A stretch of DNA of 64,000 nt from Verrucomicrobium sp. BvORR106. GTDB lineage: Bacteria > Verrucomicrobiota > Verrucomicrobiia > Verrucomicrobiales > Verrucomicrobiaceae. The stretch lies in contig NZ_BATR01000085.1 in NCBI RefSeq assembly GCF_000739655.1, positions 1-64,000 on the forward strand, in the 5' to 3' direction. This document shows positions 44,153-53,554 of the stretch, in pieces. The notes below the pieces were generated by a model. It made no database searches, was not told where the DNA came from, and was given only the letters and a program-made list of their open reading frames with translations. A program made the position numbers and the translations under genes. Within the stretch, counting starts at the first letter, position 1, and every line of letters starts with the position of its first letter.

Positions 44153-46495
44153 CTAGAACCGCACGCCCACCCGTACGCCGAACTCCCGCGGCGCCCCCGG
44201 TGCCCCGGTGCGGACGTCCGTGTTCATGGTGGTGTAGTACTCCTCCCCGGCCAGATTCGTGCCGTAGAGGCTGATGCTCCAGTTCCGGGCGCGCCAGCCT
44301 ACGGCGGCGTTCAGCAGGCCAAAGCTGTCCTGCTGGAACTCCTCCCGGTTGAAGTCGTCGTACTTCGTATTCCCCAGGGCGAGGTACTCCACCCGGGCGA
44401 AGAGCCCGGCCTCCAGATGGAAGTCCAGCGCCACCGCGGCGTCGAACTCCGGCACAAACGGAGGCGTGTTCCCATCTAGCGAGCGGCCTGTGACCGGGTC
44501 CTTGTAGCTGGTGAGCCGGGCATGCGTCCAGCCAACGGACCCGCTCAGGTCCAGGATGGGCAGCAGGGCCACGCGGGACTCGAATTCCACCCCGTACGTC
44601 TCCGCCTCATCAGCGTTGAACACGGCGTAGTCCGTCACATTGATGCTGCGCTCCACCTGATAGTTTTCGATCGAGTTGTAGAAGGCCGCAAAGTTCGCGG
44701 TTGCCTTCCCGTCCAGCCACTGGGTCTTGAGACCTGCCTCCGTGGACCAGGCCCGCTCTTCCTCGAAGGCGGCGTACTGCGGATCATCCACATAGGCGCT
44801 GAAGCCGCCGGGCTTGAAGGCGTAGGTCGTCTTGGCATAGAGCAGAGCGTGGTCACCCAGCTTCACATCGATGCCCACCGTGGGCGTGACGTGCGCCCAG
44901 GTGTCGTCGAAGTTCTGGTGCGCGGAGCGTTCCTTGATCTTCGTCTTGGTCAACAGCGGCTCCGGGGTGGGAATGTCCATCGGGAAGAAGATGCCCGGGT
45001 ACGGCGTCGGGATCTGAATGGTGGGGATGGGCTGGAAGGTCGTGATCGTCCTCGCGTTGATCTCGCTGTCCTTGTCGCGGTCCAGCTCACGGTGCACCCA
45101 GTCGAAGCGCACGCCGGCGTGCAACGTCACCGGATCCCATCCGGACCAGCTGCTGCCTGCGTAGAAGGCGAAGGCGTTTTCCTGGATGGTGTGCCGCGTG
45201 ATCTGCTGGATGGCGATGTCTGAGTTCGACAGGGAAGTGAGGTTCACCGGTGTCGGCAGGGGCACCGGGATCTCGCTGCTGATGTCCGTCACCGTCAGCG
45301 TCTGCTGCTGGGTGAAGATGTTCCGCAGGCCGTAGCCGTGGATCGTGCCGGTGGAGCCGTACAGGCCCACGTTCCATTGGAAGGGGTCCTTGGGATCATT
45401 GCTGGTGAAGCGGAACTCCTGGCTCCAGATCTCCTGGTCCTGCTTGATGACGCTGGAGCCAAAGGGGTCAGGAGTGAAGTCCAGGTCCGTGATGTACGGG
45501 GCCAGATCCCAGTTGCGACGGGAGGTCACGCTGAGGAACTTCCAGTCCTCGTTTTCATAAGCGACCCGCAGAGCCTGATTGTCCACCACGCGATGCTGCT
45601 CACCCACCACATCGGAGCGTACTTCGTAGAAGTTCTTCCGGTCCAGGGAGGTCAGGCGCGGGGCTCCATCGTGGTACTCATCATATCCCGCCGTCAGGCT
45701 GATCTCCCAGCCCTCCGCCGGCTTCCAGAAGAGGCCCGCATTCACGCCCCAGTGTTCCTGGTCGTCCACATGATCCTTCGTATCCGGGTTCCAGAGATAA
45801 CCTTCCCGTGAGTCGAACTGCCCGCCCACGCGGAAGAAGAGCGTGTCCTTCACCAGCGGGCCCATGAGCCAACCGTCGAAGTCGTGCGATTCATAGGACC
45901 CGTACGCGTAGCTGAAGTCCCCTTGAAACTCGTTGGTGGGCTTCAGGCTGCGGATGTTGATGAGTCCGCCGTACGTGTTGCGCCCCACCACCGTGGGCTG
46001 GGGGCCGCGGAGCACCTCCACGCTGTTCACCGCAGAGAGCGGCTGGGCGTAGGTGAAGGTCTCGCCAAACGGCACGTCATCCACATAGATGGTGGTGGCC
46101 GGGGCACCGAAGAAGACCGTGTTCGTCAGACCGCGTACGGAGTACACATCGCCAAACGATCGGGAGCCCGAATCGGTGGCAGAGGAGTTTGGCGTCAGTC
46201 GCACGATGTCCTGCAGCTCACGCACGCGGAAGTTCGCCACATCATCCATGGAGAGGAAGCTGGCGCTCACCGGCTTGCTCTGAGGATCCGCCAGCGCCTC
46301 GCCCACCACGGTGACTTCCGGCACCGCCGTGATGGTGCTGACTGTAGCGGGGGTTTGGGCAGCGCTGGGTGCTGGGGCCGGGATCGAGGCTGGGGCGACA
46401 GTCGTCTGGGCGGCCAGCGGCAGGCTCAGAGCGCTCGCCGTGGTGAGCAGCCCGGCAGCGGCCAGCAATCTTGGGAGAGGTTGTTGGTTGGACAT
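44153..46495 (-). CDS. TonB-dependent outer-membrane receptor
   Basis: The 780-aa outer-membrane beta-barrel has a signal peptide (LLAAAGLLTTASALSLPLAAQ) and a Ser/Thr/Ala-rich spacer. A plug follows, with VRGLTNTVFFGAPATTIYVDDVPFGE and SVEVLRGPQPTVVGRNTYGGLINI. The rest is a barrel with alternating hydrophobic strands that ends in a C-terminal Phe (REFGVRVGVRF), as BAM substrates do. It resembles TonB-dependent iron/siderophore-type receptors. Ligand identity is unknown, and no TonB, ExbB or regulator is adjacent. The stretch EVTVVGEALADPQ after the signal could be the TonB box region. Confidence 0.85.
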   Translation of the reverse strand: MSNQQPLPRLLAAAGLLTTASALSLPLAAQTTVAPASIPAPAPSAAQTPATVSTITAVPEVTVVGEALADPQSKPVSASFLSMDDVANFRVRELQDIVRLTPNSSATDSGSRSFGDVYSVRGLTNTVFFGAPATTIYVDDVPFGETFTYAQPLSAVNSVEVLRGPQPTVVGRNTYGGLINIRSLKPTNEFQGDFSYAYGSYESHDFDGWLMGPLVKDTLFFRVGGQFDSREGYLWNPDTKDHVDDQEHWGVNAGLFWKPAEGWEISLTAGYDEYHDGAPRLTSLDRKNFYEVRSDVVGEQHRVVDNQALRVAYENEDWKFLSVTSRRNWDLAPYITDLDFTPDPFGSSVIKQDQEIWSQEFRFTSNDPKDPFQWNVGLYGSTGTIHGYGLRNIFTQQQTLTVTDISSEIPVPLPTPVNLTSLSNSDIAIQQITRHTIQENAFAFYAGSSWSGWDPVTLHAGVRFDWVHRELDRDKDSEINARTITTFQPIPTIQIPTPYPGIFFPMDIPTPEPLLTKTKIKERSAHQNFDDTWAHVTPTVGIDVKLGDHALLYAKTTYAFKPGGFSAYVDDPQYAAFEEERAWSTEAGLKTQWLDGKATANFAAFYNSIENYQVERSINVTDYAVFNADEAETYGVEFESRVALLPILDLSGSVGWTHARLTSYKDPVTGRSLDGNTPPFVPEFDAAVALDFHLEAGLFARVEYLALGNTKYDDFNREEFQQDSFGLLNAAVGWRARNWSISLYGTNLAGEEYYTTMNTDVRTGAPGAPREFGVRVGVRF

Positions 46496-46724
46496 GGATG
46501 GTTTTGAGTTGAATTGAATATGCTAAACTGCGCATATAAGCCCGTTGTTGCACAAGAAAACTTTTACGTGGAAAAAAATTGAGGCACCCATCGAGCGTCG
46601 TGACGGGAAAGGGAGGGGAGTTGAGCGGCCCTGAGGCGCACGCCAAGACGGCCGCGCTGGGCGCCTTGGCCGAATCGGGGACAGAGGAACCAAAAAAATC
46701 CCTCGCCTGCATCCCCCTTCTCCG

Positions 46725-47252
46725 ATGAAAACCTCCACGTTCTTGATTGGCAGCCTTGGGCTGCTGGCCGCCCTGGCCGCCTGCGCCACCAACTCCAAGT
46801 CTTCAGCCCCGCCCACCGTGTCGGGCGTGGATCTGAAGCGCTACACCGGCACTTGGTACGAGATCGCCCGGTTCCCGCACTCTTTTGAGAAAGGGGCCAG
46901 CCATGTGACTGCAAACTACCTCTCCCAGCCTGATGGCACCATTAAGGTGGTGAACCGCTCCATGAAGGACGGCAAGCCCGACAGCATCGAAGGCGTGGCC
47001 ACCCCGGTTGCAGGAAGCAACGGCGCGAAGCTGAAGGTCAAGTTCTTCACCCTCCTGCCGTCAGGAAACTACTGGGTGCTCGCCCTGGACGACAAGAATT
47101 ACCAGTGGGCCATGGTGGGGGAGGGCAGCCGGAAATACCTCTGGATCCTCAGTCGCAAACCTGAGCTGGATCCGGTGATTTATGAGCAGCTCGTGAACCG
47201 CGCCCGGGAGCTTGGGTATGACGTGGGCAAGATTGAGAGGGTTGAGCAGTGA
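46725..47252 (+). CDS. blc: Bacterial lipocalin (Blc-type lipoprotein)
   Basis: The 175-aa protein has a lipoprotein signal (LGLLAALAACATN, Cys near residue 20) and the lipocalin signature GTWYEIARFPHSFEKG. VKFFTLLPSGNYWVLALDDKNYQWAMVGEG then follows in Blc order. Blc proteins are outer-membrane lipoproteins that bind fatty acids or lysophospholipids and respond to envelope stress. The length is standard. It is divergently placed from the TonB-dependent receptor. Confidence 0.9.
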   Translation: MKTSTFLIGSLGLLAALAACATNSKSSAPPTVSGVDLKRYTGTWYEIARFPHSFEKGASHVTANYLSQPDGTIKVVNRSMKDGKPDSIEGVATPVAGSNGAKLKVKFFTLLPSGNYWVLALDDKNYQWAMVGEGSRKYLWILSRKPELDPVIYEQLVNRARELGYDVGKIERVEQ

Positions 47253-47350
47253 AGGGTGAGAGGGAAAAGGGAAGAGGGGTAAGGGATAAGGGGATCTAGG
47301 AAATAGGGTGTGCTGAAGGTGGAGGGATCGCTCCCGCGATGGACCTCAGT

Positions 47351-47422
47351 GTTGGAGTACCGACTTCAGTCGGCCGAAGCTCCTCCATCGCGTCCTGAGC
47401 CGACTGAAGTCGGTACTCCAAC
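47351..47422. repeat. Family B paired palindrome with perfect 24-nt arms
   Basis: The arms 47351-47374 and 47399-47422 are exact reverse complements (GTTGGAGTACCGACTTCAGT core), with a 24-nt loop. It lies between convergent genes and may also act in transcription ending. Confidence 0.85.
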
Positions 47423-47522
47423 CCCGAGGCGGGAGCGGCGATCGCCGTCCGGCTGTCCCCAGCCGGGTTGGGAGCGGAGGGACACAACATCCAACTTCCC
47501 CGTCACCTACTCACCTGCCCCT

Positions 47523-47978
47523 CTACTTCCACAACAAATGCCCCTTCCCGCCCTTCTCATACCGGATGACGAGGCCAGTACTCGTGCCATCACCCTTGCC
47601 GTCCCAGAGGTGCATCTCGCCACCGTCATCAAGCACAAAGCGCAGGGTGTACGCGGTCTTTGAAGCCTCGGCAGATCCCTTGGTAAGGGAGTTCATGAAC
47701 TGACCACTCACGCCTTCGGGTGGGCCGAAGTGGGCTATCAGCTTCTGGATGTCTGGCGCGCCCCGGTTCGCTTTGAAATACGCCTCCACTTCCGCCACGG
47801 TCCGATGGGCACGCGCAGAAGGTTTGGCCGTGTAAGCGGCAGGGACCTGAGGGCTCCAGTTCCACTTGGCGGTCTCAACCGCCATCAACTCGGCGGTGAG
47901 CGACAGGAGAAGAACCGCCAAAGCCAACGGGCGAAACCAATTCAAAACCGATGTCAGAGGAAAGGGGAGAAGTGGCAT
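47523..47978 (-). CDS. Secreted protein of unknown function
   Basis: The 151-aa protein has an N-terminal signal (ALAVLLLSLTAELMAVE). The mature part includes TVAEVEAYFKANRGAPDIQKLIAHFGPPEGVSG and a beta-rich end TLRFVLDDGGEMHLWDGKGDG. No recognised family. It has no partner gene. Confidence 0.55.
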   Translation of the reverse strand: MPLLPFPLTSVLNWFRPLALAVLLLSLTAELMAVETAKWNWSPQVPAAYTAKPSARAHRTVAEVEAYFKANRGAPDIQKLIAHFGPPEGVSGQFMNSLTKGSAEASKTAYTLRFVLDDGGEMHLWDGKGDGTSTGLVIRYEKGGKGHLLWK

Positions 47979-48084
47979 AAGACTGCCCTCCTCAGATTCA
48001 CAGAACGGATGTGGCGTTCAATGATGGGGTGTGGATCAAATCAAGGCAGCCAGACTGCCCGCCTGACGGCACTTAGATGAACTG

Positions 48085-48138
48085 AACTGAACCGGCGGGA
48101 CGCCGGTAGCACGCGCAGCCGGGACGGCTGTGCCACAC
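48085..48138. repeat. Family A repeat copy
   Basis: CCGGCGGGACGCCGG and GCAGCCGGGACGGCTG hairpins, as in the copies at 55.74 and 57.11 kb. Confidence 0.7.
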
Positions 48139-48139
48139 A

Positions 48140-48178
48140 ACAAAAAACCCTGCGTGGCAGAAGCGCACGCAGGGTTCA
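48140..48178 (-). terminator. Rho-independent terminator of rplU-rpmA
   Basis: The arms 48146-48156 (AACCCTGCGTG) and 48166-48176 are perfect reverse complements. On the minus strand a U-run follows. It lies about 30 bp after the rpmA stop. Confidence 0.85.
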
Positions 48179-48205
48179 AACTTTTCTTCGGGAAGCGAAG
48201 GTCGC

Positions 48206-48463
48206 TTAGGCGGAAACCACAACGGTGTCCACGTTCACGCGGCGGCCATCCTGGTCAAAACGCACCGTACCGTCCACGAGGGAGAAGATGGTGAAGTCTT
48301 TGCCAAGGCCGACGCCCAAGCCGGGCTTCCACTTGGTGCCGCGCTGGCGGCAGATGATGTTGCCGGCAATGACGGCTTCACCACCAAATTTCTTGATGCC
48401 GAGACGCTTGCTCTGGCTGTCGCGTCCGTTCTTAACACTACCTTGACCTTTTTTATGAGCCAT
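48206..48463 (-). CDS. rpmA: Ribosomal protein L27
   Basis: This 85-aa protein of the large ribosomal subunit supports peptidyl-transfer and tRNA positioning. The start [20 protein letters not shown] matches L27, followed by [20 protein letters not shown] and [14 protein letters not shown]. It begins directly with AHKKG, without the cleavable extension of Firmicutes. A ribosome-binding-like AAAGGAA precedes the ATG at 48463. It follows rplU by 48 bp in one operon. Confidence 0.98.
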   Translation of the reverse strand: MAHKKGQGSVKNGRDSQSKRLGIKKFGGEAVIAGNIICRQRGTKWKPGLGVGLGKDFTIFSLVDGTVRFDQDGRRVNVDTVVVSA

Positions 48464-48511
48464 ATCGGTTCCTTTCTCTCGTAAACTGGGGTGGGGTGAG
48501 CTCGGTCGCGA

Positions 48512-48826
48512 TTAGGCGTTGATCGAGGTGATCTGCACGCGGGTGATCAGCTGGCGATGACCCTTGGTGCGGTGATAGCCCTTGCGGCGGCGGAACTTGA
48601 ACGCAGTCACTTTGTCGGCGCGGTGCTGCTTGAGCACTTTGGCTTCGACGGTAGCGCCGCTGATGAAGGGAGCACCGAAGCTGATCGCTTCGCCTTCGCC
48701 GGCTGCGAGCACTTCCGTGAAGGTGACCACGTCGCCTTCACCGGCCACGAGCTTTTCGACGTCGAACTTGTCGCCGACGTTGACGCGGTACTGTTTGCCG
48801 CCGGTTTTGATGACTGCGTATGACAT
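48512..48826 (-). CDS. rplU: Ribosomal protein L21
   Basis: This 104-aa large-subunit protein binds 23S rRNA together with L20. It begins MSYAVIKTGGKQYRVNVGD, with FKFRRRKGYHRTKGHRQLIT near the end, exactly the L21 pattern. The ATG at 48826 gives the standard length; the further upstream start is rejected. It is the first gene of rplU-rpmA. Confidence 0.98.
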   Translation of the reverse strand: MSYAVIKTGGKQYRVNVGDKFDVEKLVAGEGDVVTFTEVLAAGEGEAISFGAPFISGATVEAKVLKQHRADKVTAFKFRRRKGYHRTKGHRQLITRVQITSINA

Positions 48827-48927
48827 AAGCCTGGGAAACACTAATTAGAACCTCCAAAGGGTACGCGGAGGGCCGGGAGATTGGCACAGGGTGGGGTAGA
48901 GGGCAAGGAATTTTTGCAATTCACTGC

Positions 48928-51468
48928 TCATGCCCCGGGGAAAACAAAGCCCATATCGTCCAGTTTGGCACCGGGAAGCACCACGTGGGTCTCGGAGGCG
49001 TTGCCGGGGAGGATGGCTCCGAAGACGAGGTCGCCTCCCTCCGCACGCATGGCCAGGCTGGGCAGGAAGTGGCCGGCGCTGCCGGTTTTGTGCCCGACCT
49101 GGAGGCCTTCCTCTCCCGCGGGCATCTCGGGGTGGGGGGTGCTCAGAGTCAGCAAGGCCCCGGTGGCAGCATCGTAGAGCGCCTTGGGCACCTCAGGGAG
49201 GTTGTTCACTCCGGCAGGGAAGTCCGCCGTCTCCAGTACGTGCACCACAAAGGCGCCCTGTGGCGGCGTGAAGGCGGTGAGTCTGGCGGTATCGCCAATG
49301 ACCACGAGCTTTTTCCCTTCCTGCACTTGCACGTCCTCGGCCCGGGTGAAGATGGTCACGTCCTGGTGGTCGGGCAGGCCGGTGGTGAAGGTGGCGTGGA
49401 GCGGGTGGGTGGCTGGCAGCAGGCACAGGAGGCTGTCATCCTTCCAGATCAGGGCAGTATGCAGCACCCGCAGGGTATTGAGCTGGGTGATGCGGGCCTC
49501 CTGCTCCGTCAGCTTCCGGCCTTCCGGCGTGGTGTAGCCCGGTCGCTTTTGCACGATCGCCCGCGCGGCAAAGGCCTCCGCCGCCAGCGCCAGAATTTCC
49601 TGCCGCATGCGCTCCACCGTGGCCTCCCGGGCCGGGATGGGGTGCCCGTACCAGGTGCTCACCGCGTAGCGGAAGGTGCGGGGGCGCTTGGTGAAGAAGC
49701 GGCCCTGGTCAAAGCTGAAGACGCTGCCCCACAGTCCATCGATCCAGACCGGTTGCACTTTCACATCGCCGCCCATGCGGGCCATGAGCTCGTAGCCCTT
49801 GTTGATCTGGTTCAGGTAGCCGTTGCGGGTGAGCTGGCCTTCGGGGAAGAGCACCACCGCCTGCTCCGCCTTCAGGGCATCCGCCACCGTGCGGATGGCA
49901 TCCTTCGCCCGCACCGGGGAGATCGGCACAGTGCCGAAGACCTTGAGCGCCCACTGGATGGCCTTGATCTCATAGAGTGACTCCAGAATGACGAACCGGA
50001 ACTTCCGCTCACACGTCGCGCCGATCATGAGGGCGTCTGTGTAGCTGGTGTGGTTGGGCAGGAGGAGCAGGGAGCCCTTCTCTGGCGTGCGCTCCTCATG
50101 ATGGGAGCGCAGCCGATACATGGCGATCACGATGGCGCGGCCGATGATCATGAGCAGGCTGCGGGGGAGCAGCTTGGTGATAAAGATGGCGGCCCCCAAG
50201 GCCAGCGGCACCAGCACCAGGATCTGTGCTCCGGCCTTCAGCCCCAGGTGGATCATGATGTTCACCACCACGAGGTTCGCCACCACGCCGCCGATGCTGT
50301 CCATCAGGTTCATGGCGGAGAGGATGCGGGCGCGCTCCTCGGGCTTGGCCCGATCCTGGACGAAGGCGTAGAGAGGGGACATGAAGGCACCACCGGCCAT
50401 GCCCACGCCCACCATGGCGAGGTGAAGCCACGGGCTGAACGGCATCATGCCGCCCCAGAAGAGGCTGAGGGCCATGGCAAATCCTGCCAGGGGCACCAGC
50501 CCCAGTTCAAGTCGGCGCCGGCAGATGATGGAGGCCAGGAAGCTGCCGGGAATGACGCCAGCACCCAGCATGAGGGAGAGGGTGGAAAGCGCACGGCTCG
50601 CATCCGCCTTGTCCGGAAAGCTCTCATGGCACCAGATCACGAGGATGGCGCTGATGGTGTAGGTGATGAACCAGAAGTAGGTGACCCCGATGGCCGCCAG
50701 CATGAGGGGGCGCTGAGACCAGAGCAGCTTCAAGTGGCTGAAGTGTTCCAGCCAGATCCTCCGGTGGAAGCTTATCTCTGCATGCACCGGCGTGCGCATG
50801 ATCAGCATGGAGCCGAAGACCTGCGCCACAGCGAGCGCGGAGACACAGACCATCGGCGTCCAGACCGCCTGCCAGGGATCCAGCCCAGCATCCAGCCGCT
50901 GGCCAAACCACCAGCCCGCGAGGGCCATGCCGCTGAGGATGCCGGCGAAGTTCGTGAGCTGGAGAATCCCGCTCGCGGAGCCCAGTCGTTTGGAGCCCAC
51001 CAGTTCTTTGGCAATGCCGAGTTTGGCCGGGCTGAAGAACGCCGCCTGCGTGGCCAGCAAGAAAAAGCAGACCAGAGAGAGCACGAGGCTCAGGTGAGGC
51101 TGCTGCAGGGCCAGGGAGCCGAGGAACAGGCCAAAGACGCCCACCTGCATTATCTGCATCCAGAAGATGACCTGTTGTTTGGAGTACCGGTCACTCAGCC
51201 AGCCGGCGACCGGCGCAAAGAAAATGTAGGGGAAGGAAAAGATGGCACCCAGGAGGAGCTGCATGTTGTCCCCGATGTAGGTGCCCTGAGCCACCGACAG
51301 CGCAAAGGCGATCAGCAGGATCTTGACGAAGTTGTCATTAAACGCGTTGAGCGCCTGCACCGCGATCATGGCGGCAAAGGAGCGGCTGTTGGCTGCAGGC
51401 AGCCTGGCAGCCCCGTCCAGCTCCGGGGTGGCAGCGGCATCTAGGGCGGTAACCGGAGAAGAAGACAT
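48928..51468 (-). CDS. MFS transporter-acyltransferase fusion (Aas/LplT-like)
   Basis: The 846-aa protein has an N-terminal major-facilitator domain with about 12 helices (residues about 25-425). A PlsC-type acyltransferase domain follows, with NHTSYTDAL near 472 and FPEGQLTRNG near 540. The last ~230 residues resemble a shortened or degenerate AMP-binding region (PTHPEMPAGEEGLQVGHKTG, then DDMGFVFPGA). It resembles the lysophospholipid flippase-acyltransferase (LplT and Aas) arrangement in one polypeptide, acting in lysophosphatidylethanolamine recycling. The full AMP-ligase motif seen in Aas (YTSGTTG) is not visible, so acyl activation is doubtful. It lies just downstream (minus strand) of an independent leader array. 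Confidence 0.8.
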   Translation of the reverse strand: MSSSPVTALDAAATPELDGAARLPAANSRSFAAMIAVQALNAFNDNFVKILLIAFALSVAQGTYIGDNMQLLLGAIFSFPYIFFAPVAGWLSDRYSKQQVIFWMQIMQVGVFGLFLGSLALQQPHLSLVLSLVCFFLLATQAAFFSPAKLGIAKELVGSKRLGSASGILQLTNFAGILSGMALAGWWFGQRLDAGLDPWQAVWTPMVCVSALAVAQVFGSMLIMRTPVHAEISFHRRIWLEHFSHLKLLWSQRPLMLAAIGVTYFWFITYTISAILVIWCHESFPDKADASRALSTLSLMLGAGVIPGSFLASIICRRRLELGLVPLAGFAMALSLFWGGMMPFSPWLHLAMVGVGMAGGAFMSPLYAFVQDRAKPEERARILSAMNLMDSIGGVVANLVVVNIMIHLGLKAGAQILVLVPLALGAAIFITKLLPRSLLMIIGRAIVIAMYRLRSHHEERTPEKGSLLLLPNHTSYTDALMIGATCERKFRFVILESLYEIKAIQWALKVFGTVPISPVRAKDAIRTVADALKAEQAVVLFPEGQLTRNGYLNQINKGYELMARMGGDVKVQPVWIDGLWGSVFSFDQGRFFTKRPRTFRYAVSTWYGHPIPAREATVERMRQEILALAAEAFAARAIVQKRPGYTTPEGRKLTEQEARITQLNTLRVLHTALIWKDDSLLCLLPATHPLHATFTTGLPDHQDVTIFTRAEDVQVQEGKKLVVIGDTARLTAFTPPQGAFVVHVLETADFPAGVNNLPEVPKALYDAATGALLTLSTPHPEMPAGEEGLQVGHKTGSAGHFLPSLAMRAEGGDLVFGAILPGNASETHVVLPGAKLDDMGFVFPGA

Positions 51469-51470
51469 GT

Positions 51471-51513
51471 TCGGTAGAGCGGTGATTCAGTAATTCAGTA
51501 GCCCGGTAAATCA
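51471..51513. repeat. CAGTAATT-type array abutting the MFS-fusion start codon
   Basis: The units GGTGATTCAGTAATTCAGTA lie directly upstream of the ATG at 51468 (minus strand leader ...TACCGAAC ATG). Confidence 0.65.
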
Positions 51514-51574
51514 GTGGGGCTGGGGTGGGCTAGGAGGAGAGAGTGCGGCAGGCGGGAAGAACACTTTTTACTTT

Positions 51575-52297
51575 TCACTTACCACTTTTCACTTGGGCGC
51601 TCAGCAATTGCCCAGCCAGCGCCAAGTCCGCCGGGTAGGTGATTTTCAGATTTGGCGTGGGATTGTCCTGCACCTGCACGGGCACGCCCAGATGCTGCAC
51701 GGCGGAGACTTCATCCGTGACCAGCAGGCCGTCCAGGATGACCCGCTCATAGGCGGTACAGAGCAGTTCGCGGTCGAACACCTGGGGCGTTTCCATGATC
51801 CAGGCTCCCTCGCGGGGGATGCTGCCCTCGATGACACCCTGGGCGTTCACGCGTTTGAGCGTCTCCACCACCGGGCGGGCGCAGGCCACGGCCCGCACCT
51901 CGCGGGCCCGGACGATGCAGGCGGAGATCTGGGTGGGGCTGATGAGCGGCCGGGCGCCGTCATGCACGGCTACGATCGCAGTGTCCTCGCGTAGTTTCCT
52001 GAGGCCCTCATGCACGCTTAGGTGTCGCTCTGCGCCGCCTTCGCTCAGGGTCACCGGCTTGGTGAATGCCCCCTCCGCCACCCAGGCGGTAACCAAGGGG
52101 CGGGTGGCGTCACCCACCACCACCAGCAGATCGTCCACGTCCGGGCAGGCATCAAACGCCGCCAGCGTCCACCGCAGCACCGGCTGCCCCAGCAGCTCCG
52201 CCGTCAGTTTGTTGAACCCCATGCGTCGGCTGCTCCCCGCCGCCACGATGATGGCGGTGGTTCTGGGCTGCGCAGTGGGAAGGGGGCTGCTGGGCAT
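51575..52297 (-). CDS. ispD: 2-C-methyl-D-erythritol 4-phosphate cytidylyltransferase
   Basis: This 240-aa enzyme joins CTP and MEP in the non-mevalonate (MEP) isoprenoid pathway. Visible motifs are AIIVAAGSSRRMGFNK (nucleotide-binding), VHDGARPLIS, TLKRVN, and the C-terminal TDEVSAVQHLG followed by DNPTPNLKITYPADLALA. The ATG at 52297 gives the family length; the upstream extension is poor. It is not fused to IspF. The leader abuts the start with CAGT-type units. Confidence 0.93.
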   Translation of the reverse strand: MPSSPLPTAQPRTTAIIVAAGSSRRMGFNKLTAELLGQPVLRWTLAAFDACPDVDDLLVVVGDATRPLVTAWVAEGAFTKPVTLSEGGAERHLSVHEGLRKLREDTAIVAVHDGARPLISPTQISACIVRAREVRAVACARPVVETLKRVNAQGVIEGSIPREGAWIMETPQVFDRELLCTAYERVILDGLLVTDEVSAVQHLGVPVQVQDNPTPNLKITYPADLALAGQLLSAQVKSGK

Positions 52298-52388
52298 TTC
52301 AGTGGACAGTGGGCAGTTTGAGGTTCGAGGAGTCCTTGGTTGCGACCCGCGTTGCAACCAAGAACTGAGAACCACGAACCAAGAACTC

Positions 52389-52844
52389 TTAATTCAGCCT
52401 CTTCGACACCTCGGTGCTGATCAGCTTGTTGTCGGCACGGCCCTCGCTGCGCTCCTGCACGAGCTTCATGACCTTGCCCATGTCCTTCTTGGAGGCGGCA
52501 CCCGTTTCGGCGATTGCGTCTTCCACCAGCTTGATCAGGTCGGCCTCGCTCATGGCGGCAGGCAGGTATTTTTCCAGCACCGCCACTTCGGCCTTCTCGT
52601 TGTCGGCCAGGTCGGTGCGGCCAGCGGTTTCAAACTGGGAGATGGAGTCCTGGCGTTTTTTGATCTCGCGGCGGACCACCACCAGGGCCTCGGCGTCGTC
52701 CAGATCGCCATCGGCACCGTGTTTTTCAATGGCGGCGTACTTGATCGCGGACTTCAGGGCGCGGACCACGTTCAGGGCTACGGTGTCCTTGGCCTTCATG
52801 GCGGCCTTCATGTCTTCGGTGATGCTTGCAGAGATCTGGCTCAT
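52389..52844 (-). CDS. GatB/YqeY domain protein
   Basis: The 151-aa protein matches the YqeY family (related to the tail of GatB). It begins with a helical N-terminus MKAAMKAKDTVALNVVRALKSAIKYAAIE, then IKKRQDSISQFETAGRTDLADNE and ILEKYLP-type LEKYLPAAMSEADL. The role of free-standing YqeY is not firm; it may influence tRNA-dependent amidotransferase function. The ATG at 52844 is chosen over the longer frame because the domain begins there. Confidence 0.9.
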   Translation of the reverse strand: MSQISASITEDMKAAMKAKDTVALNVVRALKSAIKYAAIEKHGADGDLDDAEALVVVRREIKKRQDSISQFETAGRTDLADNEKAEVAVLEKYLPAAMSEADLIKLVEDAIAETGAASKKDMGKVMKLVQERSEGRADNKLISTEVSKRLN

Positions 52845-52968
52845 AGAGGGGGATGTGTTCGACCGGAATGGGGAAGGAGGCAAATGGGAAGAGAAGTTCT
52901 TGGTTCTTGGTTGGAGCGGGCGCAGGTGCAATGTAGAAGAGCCGTCCCGGCTCTTGGTCCGGGGGGCG

Positions 52969-53220
52969 CTAGACCGGGGCACCCAGGAAACTAAGGTAGA
53001 GATCGTACAGGCGGCTCACGAAGGGGAACTCCTGGCAGGCCCAGGCAATGGGGATTATGGCGTAGTTCACCCAAGCAGGAGGGGTTGCGCCGAAGTGGTG
53101 AAACAGGACGAAGAGGCCCGGGCTCAGGAGGTAAAGGATGAACAAACCGCCAATGCCCAGCAGCCAGGCCGTTCCCGAACTGGAGGACGCAGATGAGGTG
53201 GGAGCGTCTGAATCGGACAT
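52969..53220 (-). CDS. Mini-membrane protein, tandem paralog 3
   Basis: The 83-aa protein has a Ser/Asp-rich N-terminus and one transmembrane helix with YLLSPGLFVLF. PPAWVNYAIIPIAWACQEF and YDLYLSFLG follow. It shares the YxLSPGxxV, P-x-x-W and YDxY core with the two upstream neighbours. No family is recognised. Confidence 0.65.
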   Translation of the reverse strand: MSDSDAPTSSASSSSGTAWLLGIGGLFILYLLSPGLFVLFHHFGATPPAWVNYAIIPIAWACQEFPFVSRLYDLYLSFLGAPV

Positions 53221-53232
53221 GAGAGAAGGAGG

Positions 53233-53514
53233 CTAGGGATGCCCTGACAGGGCTCTGAAATAGGCATCGTAGGCGACCTTCACGGGCCCGATATTTTCGT
53301 AACACCACTCCAGGGGATACAGTGCCGTGCGCACCCATTGGGGAGGTGCCGGGCTGCCGGAACGCTGGTAATACACCAGGACCCCCGGACTGAGGATATA
53401 CAGCATCAAGGCCGCCAGGATGCCGCACACCCAGAACGTGGCCGTAGAGGACTCGGAATCGCGGGCCAAGTCTGGGCCGTGGCCTTCTGGGGAGTCTTCA
53501 GGTGAGGAATTCAT
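53233..53514 (-). CDS. Mini-membrane protein, tandem paralog 2
   Basis: The 93-aa protein has the same plan as 52969-53220 and 53555-53806: an acidic N-terminus, a helix with YILSPGVLVYY, PPQWVRTALYPLEWCYENI and YDAYFRAL. It lies 40 bp from the upstream gene and 12 bp from the downstream one. Confidence 0.65.
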   Translation of the reverse strand: MNSSPEDSPEGHGPDLARDSESSTATFWVCGILAALMLYILSPGVLVYYQRSGSPAPPQWVRTALYPLEWCYENIGPVKVAYDAYFRALSGHP

Positions 53515-53554
53515 GGCGGTGCTGGGTGGGGCCGCGGTGGCGGAGGAGGGACCT

